Made by a program: the position numbers and the translations under genes. From Ustilaginoidea virens (taxonomy: Eukaryota; Ascomycota; Sordariomycetes; Hypocreales; Clavicipitaceae): 64,000 nucleotides of DNA. The notes under the pieces were generated by a model. It was not told where the DNA came from. It did no database searches and saw only the letters and a list, made by a program, of their open reading frames with translations. Numbering within the stretch: position 1 is the stretch's first letter; each line of letters opens with the position of its first letter. The stretch covers positions 682,001 through 746,000 of the forward strand of contig NC_057321.1 in assembly GCF_000687475.1 (NCBI RefSeq). The letters run 5' to 3'. Positions 21,275-32,300 of the stretch are shown piece after piece.

Positions 21275-23066
21275 AGGGAAGCTTGCTGTTTAGCGCTTAG
21301 CCGGGGGGAAGGGGGGGGGGGGGGGGGTCGGTGTCGAGACACGTACGGAGACGCGCGAATGGAGGCAACGCGAGCAACGTGGTTGCAACTTGCGGCTCTC
21401 TCGAGATGGGGAAAGGAAGTGTGACCCATAAGTGATGTGTTGGCGTGCTTGGTTGCCAGTTGATGATAAACTGCCGGGCACTAGGCCGCTCCACCAGGCG
21501 GCGCTTGGGTGGGCGCGATATGATGTGAATAACACAGCTACATGTGGTATTCCCTGCGCTGCCGGCCTTTGTGCCAACATGTCGTATTCGGGACGATCGC
21601 CATGTGCCGCTGTGCCAAAACAAGGTCGATGGGGAAAGCTTTTGTGCCGTGGCTTTTGTGCCGTGGCTTCTCTGCCGTGGCTTTCGTTTCCTTTCTGCCA
21701 AAGCAGCCAAAGCAGCCAAAGCAGCCAACCCGGCAACCAGCAAAGGCTTTGGAGAGACCACAGCGAGTCTCCATGGTTCAGTATTTTGTATTGTGCTCCT
21801 TGGATCGACGACTCGACTCGGCATGGCCATTGTCTGCTGGCGATGGCGGTGACTCTGTGTGTTGTTACGCCTCAGTCGTTTTTCCTCGGTGGCCTCTAGC
21901 TACGCGTCTCTTACCCATGACGCACCAGAGGGAGCACCCAACAACTCAGCTCCTGTGTGTTGGTCGTCCGATTAGGAACATGCCGCGCCTTTTTTCTTGT
22001 CATCAGCATCCCTCGTAACCAACCTACAGGAAGAACATGGCCAGTAGTAAGCGCATGGGAACTGGCTTGTTTGCGACTGGAACGTATGTAACACCCCGGA
22101 GGAGGCAAAGGCAAAAAAACAAAAAAAAAAAAAAAAAAAATCAGGAACCACCACAAGAGCAAGCTTCCATGCAAGTTATGCAAGTGGCCCGTTGGTGTGG
22201 GGAGTGTCGTGGCAACAGGACATGCAGGGAACTTTGATGGAGAAGAGAGGCTTTGGCCCATGAAGCAGCACACAGCTTCAGCCTGGAGCTGGCCTCGTCC
22301 GTAGGTTTGCTACCGCAATAGATGGCTACGAAATCTCACGAAATCTCGTTCCCCTTGGCGGTTCAACATTGATGAGAAGCCAAATAGACATGGAAGATAC
22401 TGCCGTGAATTTGCCGTGTGCTCCCGAGTCCGTGGGAGTGGGAAACTTTGCTATAGATTTGCGCCGCTAGCCAGTGCCTCGCGCAGGCCAACTGACTTGA
22501 CAAGGGCTATCCCCTGAAACATTGGCTCGTGATCCAAAAGGTTGAGCGTTCGTCCGGCTGCCGAGGACGAGCGTAGAGGACCAATTGAGCATGGACGACG
22601 TATGTATAATTAGACCTGGCTGCCGGTGGGATGCTTCACCGTTCCTTCCCTCGGCCTGTTCCCTTTGATGTACAAGAATGTAGACTCTTTATTGCTTTAG
22701 TTGCCTCACGGACGTCTGCTACTGTATCTACTATAGACACCTCCTGTCGTTTGCCCCGAGAGGGGGTTCGCTCTGATGGACAGAACAAAGTTCATCCCTA
22801 AACAGGTCGAGCTGACAAGTGGGAGCAAAAAGCGTGGCCCAGATGAGCAATTCGGCATTGGCTCAAAGGTTCTTTGCTCTCGAAGCGATTGTCCAGTAGA
22901 ATCCGCGTGCCACCTGGACTTGGATTCAGCCAATAACCCTGCACAAGGTTAAGAAGAAGGGGGGAGGTGCCATCAGTGAGTCGGAAAGGCTAACAAAAGC
23001 GAACAAGTATGCATGAACCACGGCGCCCCCTCTTTTTTTTGCTTTTTTGCACTTTGCCTTTGGCCC

Positions 23067-23098
<32 letters not shown>

Positions 23099-26000
23099 CT
23101 TTATTTCTTGTCGGCCATCTGCCAGAAAACAAGGTGGTTGGGATTGTGGGGCCGAAGCGAGGAATAGAGGGCGTCGCAGCCAGCCAGCAAAACCCGGCGA
23201 TACGCCGAGATGATACTCCGTAGATTCAATGGCATGGCGTTTGGAACTTGGAACCCCTGTTGGTTGGAGAGGGGGCTCAACGGCCAACCGGTGACAAGTG
23301 GCCGACTGATAGCATGTGCCCTTTTCCAAATGGCTTACTCGGGGCCGTAAGCTTGTTGGGGTTCCAGGATGACACTTGTTCCTGGTTGATCGATCAGACA
23401 TGATTACGGGATACCATGGCGAGAGAGAGAGCTGCTGCGCCGTGGACGGTGAACTGAACCGGTGAAAGTACCCCGGCTGATTGGATAACGGCCATGCAGA
23501 AGGTGGGGTCTCGCCATGCTTCCCAGGCGCGAGAGTGGCCTCTCCGCAAGCCCTTAACCCTCATGCAGTGATGAGTTGGCACTGCTTCTATGCTATTGCA
23601 TGGTACCGAGGACGGAGCATAGATGGCGAAAATGCAGCCCACTCGAATCGCCTCTCCCTTGTAAAGGAACATGACGACAACTCCATCCGGACCTGGTCGC
23701 CTTTGCTGGCCGGGTGGAGCACTGTCAGTCAGTCAGTCAGTCAATCAGTCCGTCAGTCAGTCACCTTGGATGGCGCGGGGTACTCCAAAGTAAAGTCTGT
23801 TGCGGCCCCAGAAGTTACGGCCACAGAACACACAACGTCGGCGGCGCTGACCGGATTCTCGTTTCAGGATTCGCCGGGGTCGGTTATCGTCGTCCAGCAT
23901 TCAAGCTCTGCCCACCTGCCTGCCACGGGTGCTAGGCAGGTGTGCAGATAGACAAGAAGGGCAGAGCATCCCAACGAGGTTCCGGGCCTCGATCCAACCA
24001 TCAACGGCTCCTTTGCGTGTAACGCCGTCGTTGCAAATTTGTCGACATTCGTCTCTCATCCCCTTTGGTCTTCCCTCTTCCTGCAGGCAGGCCCCTCCAG
24101 CTTGAGGGGTGTCCATGACCGCGCCTCAGGTTTTGAAACAAGCAGACAAACCAGAGGGAGAATGAACGAACCAGGCAACCGAAAGCGCTTCAAACCACCG
24201 ATCATGTCCGGCACAGGGGTAAGCTTGCCCTAGGTGCATGCATCCTTGGCAACTGCTGACATGCTGCTGTACGTTGGAGCATGAATTGTCAAGTGGCCCG
24301 GTTATGGAGACCTATGCTAGAATGTCAGCCTATTATAGGTCTCGGTGGCCAGGAACCAGAACTGGCAAAGTGTATAAGCCTTTTGCACGCTGCAGTAATA
24401 AGTTGGGGAACGGAAGCTCGTTGCTCAGGGCCAACGGACTTGCAAGTGGGTGTGAGCTGGGAGGGTCTGGACTTGAATCCGCAATCCCACATGATAGCTT
24501 GGCATCACGCCAAATGCCCACAAGAGTCAGCACGCATTGATGAGGCAGTTCAGAAGCGGAGATTGAGGTTGCTTCCGACCACCCACCCCCATATCTGAAC
24601 CCGGGAGCCACTGGATTGGTAACCAGCCAGACGGTGCACACGGCTGATGGTGCACAACTGCAAGTCCTGGTCAAACAGCGAATCGGCTTGTTGCGAGTTG
24701 AGACAGAGGTCAGTGGCCTTTTTTTTTTTTTTTTTTTTCCTTTGGGGGGGTTTTTTTTTCCGTGGAGGCGCTTGGCCTGTCCGTTTTCTTCAGGCCATCA
24801 GCAACTAACAGGATGCGACTGTTACCGACAAAGTGTTGGGTCGTGTGACTCGTGTCCCTGTAGCAACCAACGGGAAGAGGACATCGTGGCCCTTGAGGCA
24901 AGCCCAAGGCGCATTGTATTGGCCATGCCCATGCGATGATCCTACCATAAATGGGCAATGCCCATCGCCCATTGTTTCCGGCACTAAATGCGGAAACGCC
25001 ACCATCGATTTCATCGTCAGCCTGACAGGGCGTCGTCGCCTGCAGAGAGAAGAGAAGGGGACCAAGGTTGTCGTCCTCGGCAGCTTACTGCAGCAGACAG
25101 AACGGAACATGTACAGAGTAGTCCGTACTACGGTACTTTGTAGAGCAAACGTAGTCGGTCGACCTTGGACTCGAGTCTGAAAAACTATTCCCCTTCCTTG
25201 CACTCCGTAGCTATTGCGGAGGGGGTTCCTGGTCGACATTTGCTGGGGGCGAGGCAAGCACCACAACCCCCAACCCCGCAAGCAAGTAGGAAGCTCGTGC
25301 GAGGGGGGGCGGTCTTGTACACGTCAACAAGGTTCGTGCAAAAAGTTCGCATGGCGCGAAGCGTGAGAGCGCCGGACAGTCAGCAGCGGCAGCAAATGAC
25401 GGGGTCGCTGCACCGCATGCAGAGGCCGTCCGAAAGCTTGTGGCGGAGCGTGCGAATGGGTTGCTGATGGAAGAAAGGACCAGACATCTTGCTCCGCACC
25501 ACTGCCATTGTAGTAGGATGAGCACATCAGGATGAAGCTGCGAGTCGCGGCTGCCTTGGCCCCGACCGACACTCGCACCTTCCCCCGCAACTTGCCTTTG
25601 CCCGTCTTTCTCACATCAGCCACGTCAAAAGCGCCCTTTTTTTTTTTTTTTTTTTTATGTTTTCATCTTTTCTTCCCTTACAAGATTAGCTTCATGATCT
25701 AAAAATCAATTGCGTCCCCATACAACGGACGGCCTTGCTAAGGATTCCGATTCCAAAAGTTCCGAGCTCAACAGGCCCTGGTCTACCGTAGTACGAGACT
25801 AAACTCGTAGACTCAGAAAAAAAAAAAAAAAAAAAAAAAAAAAAAGCAGCTCGCAGCAACGACACAATCATCGCCAATAAGAACAGGAGCCGAGATGCGA
25901 CAGCAAAGCTCGGACACGCGAAAACTCACCGAGCACCACCTACTGTCCTCTCTGTCAGGGTAGAGCATGGGCGGTAACACCGTGCGCTAGCTACCTGGGC

Positions 26001-26372
26001 ATCATGCGCTCATCAGACGGCACGCGGGCGTCTGATCTGCTCGCTCGCGGCTTGTCCATCAATCGTAGCGGGCTGGAAAACCCCTGTGCGCCTTTCCAGG
26101 CCGGACGGTGGAGGTGCCCGCGTCCACCAACGCCGAGGATGATAAAGCAGGGCAGCCTCATGCCAACATATCGCGACTTCTCCTCGATACGCGACAGTCG
26201 TCGATGAGGGCAATCTCGTCTGGCGGCTGCAATCGACGCTCCGGAGTCGGCATACCAAATAAAAGCACGTTGCTGTGTCATGGTAATCGCTGCTTGGCGC
26301 AAGCTGGACCATGCGAGGCCAAACATGCGGCCGAGCAACATAGCCTGATGGATAGTTTCCTCGACTTGGGGG

Positions 26373-26408
<36 letters not shown>

Positions 26409-27437
26409 CGGTTTTCCTCGTACATCTTGGCCCTCCAATAAGACGGTATATTTGCACAGGCGGCATCTCGTCATGCACGACTCACGCCCACTGCTGCTCC
26501 CGGCCCCCTCTCGCCGCTCCGTAGCTATGGCTCTCTTGTGTTTTCCTGCTTCTGTTGCGAGGGCATGTGCCGAGCTCCCTCGGGGCGTTTTGCCTGAGGC
26601 TCTCTGGCTGGGGGCGTTATTTTTTTCCGTCGCAACGTGCATCGCAACGTGTTCAGTTGGGGTCAGGTTTGAGTAACCGTGTTACGGTGATAACTTTTAC
26701 AATCTCGTGTACCGAGCTTCTCTCATAGAATTTGTTGCACCAAAAACGTGACGCCACACCAAGTGCGGCTCTATTGGGCTTCATTACTGCGATGGAACTT
26801 GGCTGAGCCAAGCCCGCTCTTGTTCAATATCGCGATTCTGCAGGAGCGGCGCGAAGCTGGGACCACGGAACCAAACTGGCGAGGAGACGCAGCTACTTGG
26901 TGGCCTTGGCGCATCATGTATGAGGAGGCATGCCATGGTCCTGATCGGTGTCCATCACCGCCTCATCAAGGGGTGGCACGCCTCGTCAAGACAGACAGAC
27001 CGACCGACCGACCGACCAACCTTCAAGGTTGTCAGATTGATGATTGTCAGTCACTCGGGGCCATCAAGAACAATCCCGCCACTTCATCCGACTCAATGTA
27101 ATAGCTCCGCGTAGGGAAACAACCTGCCAGCCACACCACGCATTCAAGTGTAGAAATCCGGGTTGCCGACATTCATCCTTTTTTTTTATGCCCTGGCAAT
27201 CACCGAACCGTTTTTTTCGCGTGCTCCGTAGCAAACAGAGAACGCAGAAAGCAGGCATGAGCTTGCTACTCACGAAACCCGTCCGACTCACTGCGAAAGA
27301 CGCCATGGTCCGATGCTCTCACGGTCAAGACCATTGGTTTTTCGTGCTCGTGGAAAAAAAAAAAAAAAAAAAAAAACACATCCTCACTAGAACAGACATT
27401 AGGAACGTAGAGATGTTGCTTCGAGAACAAACACGGC
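20604..27437. other. 6.8-kb stretch without a supportable gene
   Basis: Frames are short, mutually overlapping and rich in homopolymer translations. Visible contents: an AT-rich TATATA patch (about 20925-20945), A50 (21221-21270), G-rich run (about 21301-21327), GTGCCGTGGCTTTT copies (21630-21690), AAAGCAGCC copies (about 21700-21728), T runs near 23066-23092 and 24719-24738, GTCA array (about 23724-23763), A runs near 25817-25845, G35 (26374-26408), GACC array (about 26999-27018) and one putative terminal-repeat motif (26748-26782). Nothing resembles a transposase or a structural RNA that I know. Confidence 0.6.
26748..26782 (+). repeat. Dispersed motif, candidate transposon terminal repeat (copy 1)
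   Basis: Reads GTGACGCCACACC followed by AAGTGCGGCTCTATTGGGC. About 29 of 32 positions match the inverted copy at 51536-51568. The 3-prime part recurs at 60803-60821. No partner inverted copy was found close by. Confidence 0.55.
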
Positions 27438-29370
27438 TCAGAAGCCTATTTTGGAGGCAAAATATCGCTGGCAATCGTCGACATTGCGCTGCGGAATCAC
27501 GTATACGGGGTGTGTAGTCGCGACCCGATCGTTTTCCTCAAAAATCTGCTCCTCGTCTGATTTGAAGGGAGCGACAGTCCATGCATCTCCATGCATCAGT
27601 AGGGCATCTGCGCGAGCGGATGCCAATGTCCACTTATGCTGCGCAAAGCTCAACCCCGCCAACACGTAGCAGGTATGATAAGCATCGGAATATCTGACGG
27701 GGGCCGGATCAGAAAGGCAACCATTTGTCAACTTGTCAGACGTGGCGTTTGCAACCGAGGGAGAAAGGGGGCTGCTGGCTTGGCTTACTTGCTAGGTTTG
27801 TCTCGCAGGCCACCGCGCTTGGATAGGTCTTGACAGCAACAGAGAATGTACCGAATCAGCCCGCTTCGACTGAAGAGACTGCCACTCGCCTCCGCAAGCG
27901 CGCTGTCTGCATGCCGGGTCCTTTGCCCCTCAGGGCCGCCAAGGCTGGCCTCGATCAGCGGCCAGCAACCTCCGACCCAGTGGCTGTAGCAGCCGTCGAC
28001 CAATTTGTTTGTCCGGCCGGAAAAGCCACCTTCGGGTGCATACTGCCGGGACGAAAGCCAGGAAATGAGTCGCGGGACATTGAGATACCTACGGAGGGGT
28101 GTGAAAATCAGCAACGCTCAGGTCAATACGCAAATGCCGCCCCTTCCCATCCCCCTCCACCAGCAGGTCTTCGCCGATTCCAGAAACAAATGGCGCCGCC
28201 TGCAACTAGAGTTTCCGCAAAACAACGTACTTTGGAACAGTCCTGTGGGGAGAATCAATGATAGATAAGCATCCCAAGGCGCAGAAGGCATAAGCACCAT
28301 GAGCCTCGAGGCCCGGGGCTGCCGAAACGCCACCCTCATACGTTTGGCCTTGGGGGAGCGTACAGTCAGATGGATGCCTTGTCCAGAAAACGCGCTCACG
28401 GGCGGGGAAATCGAGAGGGGTGCAGTGGGTGCAGTATTCAAAAAAGAAAAAAAAAAGAGAAAAAAAAAACATACATCTTGCTACCCATTCCGGAAGGCCG
28501 TCAAACAAATCAGTGTGGCCGGCACTGCATGCAGGCGAGTCGGTCGACAGGTTGCGAGGAATGTTGAGCAGTGATATGATGACACTTGCGCAGTACGCCC
28601 CTCTTGAAAGCACCCTGTCAGTCAGTACGCGGTGCCACAACGCTCATCCAGAAGGACGGGAAAGGGAATGGCATGGCTCACCTCACATCTTCCTCGCCGC
28701 CAGCGGCCATTTGGAAGCCCCCATCGGGCTGCTTAAGCGAGCAGAGCCATCTCCACATGCTCCTCCTGTCAATCAAATCGTAGGCGTCGTCGCCTCCGAC
28801 CATGGCCAAGGCCAGCACGGCTGCATAGGTGGTGGCGAGATGCGAGGTCTGGCCAAAGCCCCCGGCTATCCCCCCGGTCTTGTTTTGCATGGGGCGGAAG
28901 GTTTCGATGAGTCTCGAGCGATAGCTGGCGACATCTTCACCGAGAAGAGACAACGCAGCGAGACACCAGTAGATAACCCATGGCCTGCTCGCGTCTGCAG
29001 ATTTAAACGTGGGTGGCAACATGCCCAGCTGCTTGTGCAGAAACTTCACGTGACGACCGCGGAGGAGGGGGGGGATTCCGTGCATGTTGCAGTGCTCATG
29101 GCCGTATCCCGTCAAGAAAGGCAAGCACTCGTCCAGGGTGTCGTCCTGGAGCTGCGAGCTATCCGTGACCAGAGCATCTTGGATCACGGGAGCCGACCTG
29201 AAGATGTTGGGCATCACGGGGTCCGATGCGGACGTCGCGCCTCGCGCCGTCGAGGAGTCCCTGCTGGCAGGAGCTGGTTGCTGAGAAGCCGCCATGGCCG
29301 CCAGTTTTCTCGCCTGATGCTTGAAGACGACTTTTTGTCGAAGGCGGGCGTGTCGTGATGAAGCTTTCAT
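27438..29370 (-). CDS. RAM1: Protein farnesyltransferase beta subunit
   Basis: Zn-dependent catalytic subunit that, with Ram2, farnesylates CaaX proteins such as Ras, Rho and a-factor-type pheromones. Five exons (29370-28682, 28602-28475, 28348-28231, 28088-27789, 27693-27438) close in phase to 496 residues. Prenyltransferase alpha-alpha barrel repeats are plain: KTGGIAGGFGQ, QPDGGFQMAAGGEEDVRGAYC, CQTYEGGVSAAP with EAHGAYAFC, and YAPEGGFSGRTNKL. The Zn ligands are Asp343 and Cys345 (VDGCYSHW) and His418 (YSDAYHTCYV). The intron 1 acceptor at 28603 gives the family-standard EEDVRGAYCA; an acceptor 12 nt earlier would insert four residues. The first ATG gives a basic leader; an ATG at 29295 in a stronger GCCATGG context could be the true start. 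Intron 2 contains A/T-rich homopolymer runs. Confidence 0.95.
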
Positions 29371-32300
29371 AACGGCACTACGTTCTTGGAAAGGGCAGGC
29401 CCCGCGCCAAGTCCAGACCCGTGGAACTAAATAAGTCCTCGGAAGCAGGTCCCAGCCAAGGGATGGTTTTGTCCTCGACCCCCGTCCTCTTGCAGCAGAA
29501 AAGCCTCGTGGTGCTAGAAAGGCGCTGGAGCAAACCTCAACTGGTTTGTTTCATTCGTGCACAATAGTAAGCCAGCGCCGTGGCCAAGAGTATTGTTTGT
29601 TGAGGTCAGCTTCGGGATAAGGTCGGGTATTCGTTTACCAAGTCTGGAGCGGAATGGAAGCAGGTCGAAATGATGGAGTAACCAAGCCCCCATTGTTCTC
29701 GTTTGTGTAGGACATGTTGCGGCATCGTCGATACGCGCAACACAAAAACAAACGTCACGTCCTGCGGAGAAAGGGAAGCAAGAGAAACGAGATAGGAATA
29801 GGCCAGCGCTCACAGTGCAAACTGGTGCAGGGTAGGTCATGCGCTCTCTTGAAACCCGTCTACCCACCGCCACCAATATTTTTATGGCGACAACGTTTCA
29901 TCCTCATCATCATCATCATCATCATCATCATCACCCACGTCCCTTGACAAAGCTCCTTGGATAGTGCTACATGCCAGGCGGCAAGGTGAGCTGGATCCAG
30001 GCACGCGAAAGAGCCGGTGTCTTTCTCCAATTCAGTTTGACGTTGCAAGGTCTTTGGCAAGCACCAGATGCTTGTCTCAAAGTCCCCGAAGCGTTTGCCC
30101 ACCCAGGTACGTTGGTGGCCGAATACTGTAAAGGGTAAAAAACTACGCCCCGTGCCGGCAACAACTGACATTGATGAACCAAGGGCACCAGACGCTCTTG
30201 ACTCCGTCTATGGCCTGGGACCGCATGTTATGCGTTCTGTATCGAAACCATCGTGGCTTCTAGCGGGATGCTCCAGACAGCTTGTCAATCATCCGTTTGC
30301 TTATCCCACGGGCCATTGCGTACCCCGAATCCGAATCCCAGGCCATCGCTGTAGCTGGACGTAAATCGCCACCTTTCTACGGAGTACTCCGAGAGAGAAA
30401 ATAAAGCCCAGGCCTAGCCTTTAAGAAACCACAAAGGTGTACTGCCGACTCATTGTGGATGCTTTGACGTCCATGGAAGATGACGCGATCGGTTAGTTTG
30501 TTAGAGCCGACAGTCTCTGCAGTCGGTCTCTTGGTGCTAGCGAGACCACCTACTACACCCCATGGTAAGTTGTAATATCCGAGATAGATTGCCTCATCGA
30601 TAGAGGCATCAACTATCAATGTTATGCATATGATGCTAGGAAAGTCCGAAAATGCCTGAATGTTGTTTCCTTTGCTGTAACCCACTCCATCAAGGATCAC
30701 GAGCGGGCCTGGCCCCGAGACGAGCCCCGAGACGAGAACGTATTGACATTTACTTTCCGTCACTATACTATGTACTAGCCATTAGAATATCCCGTGGTCT
30801 GTGGAATCATATCCTAGTGCGGGAGGGCGATTCCCACCCCTCATATCTCTGTAGTTCTCGTCGTCCGATTACGATGCGAGGGCAAGCAGGTTTGCATGCG
30901 AGCCTCTTCACCAGCTCACAGTGTCCAAGCAAGTGCTACGAGTCCGGCGTGGAAGGACAACCCTGCCTGTGCTATTAGGAAAAAAAAAACCCACCAATGC
31001 TTCATTCAATATAGCACCAGCACTATACGGCCATCTCGCGGAATGTCGTCGTCGTCGTCGCTTCGCATCGCATCGCATCGCATCGCGAAGCCAGGCGTAA
31101 GCTATCACATGGCCCCTGCAAAAAAAAAATTATTAATCATCAAGGCATCGATCGCAATCCCGGCCACCTGGGCCATTATAAATCGCGCGCTTTTCCCGTT
31201 ATTAATCCAACTTATCTCTACGGTGCCACTTTTCCTCCGTCGTCGCTGCAATGTAACATGGTTGCATGCTCATGCTTATAGTGAAACAGGTGGAGAGCTT
31301 GTGTTGTATACGGAGTACGGAGTACGGAGTACTGTCGGGTCTTATCGTAAAGGACGGGCCGCGATTATCCCTGCTGCCCCGTTTCCCTCATCGGCCAAGT
31401 GCATAGCTCCACTTTTCGACCATTCTATCCGTATCGATCATCGATCACCAGACTGCGCACGTCCATCCCGCCAACCCCACGCCGAGCCTGTCGCACAGGT
31501 TAAAAAAAAAAAAGAAGACTAGAAAAATAAAGAGGCGTGGCCGACCGGCCCCTGATTTGATGAAATATCAGGCGGCGTCAAGACTTGAGAGTCGGGAACC
31601 AGACTGTTGTCGGGGCTAGCTCCCTCAGAAGCAGGCGCGCTAGGGATGCGACTCCTCCATCCCAGCCGCGTGATGGAATCTAGCCTCTCTGTTCGAGGAG
31701 AGGTTGGCCAATGATAACGACCAACGACCAACTACGGAGTACCTCTCCAGCAATTATCTGCCTGCGAAGTCCTTCGTAGACACGGAACAGTACGCGCGCA
31801 ACCCCTGGACCCTGGTCCGGGTGATGGTGTTTCGTTCGTCATCAACCGTACCACGTACTCTGCTCCGCACTGGCGCAAGTCGGCGCCAGCAAAGTCACCG
31901 AGAGGTCTACAGACTGCGACCATGGCTGCTGTGGCTTATCAGAGCGGACGAGCGGAGCTTCAGGCGCCATGGCAGGCAACCATTGGTGCAGTTGCTCAAC
32001 AGATTACGTTTCAGATATCTTCCCATGCCGTGGGGTCGCTCTATGTTGACGCGGCTAACCAAGGATGCCGCGGGAGGCATTTTCAAATAGGATGGAGCGA
32101 ATTGACGGAAAGCACTCCGTACTCGCAGTCCCAAAAAAATGGCTCAGTGATAGCACTGGCGCACCCGAGAGCCCTTTCCTGCGTCTAGCTGTGTCTAGGA
32201 TGCTGAAGAAACGTGCCGACAGAAGCACAAGCCGCTGACGTCGTGACAACACACGATAATGCCAAGGCAAGGGAACAAGTTACCCCATTACGGAGTGCAG

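Noticed and set aside
24400..24500. TGGACTTGAATCC, considered as a tRNA T-arm
   Set aside because: No acceptor, D or anticodon stems can be formed around it.
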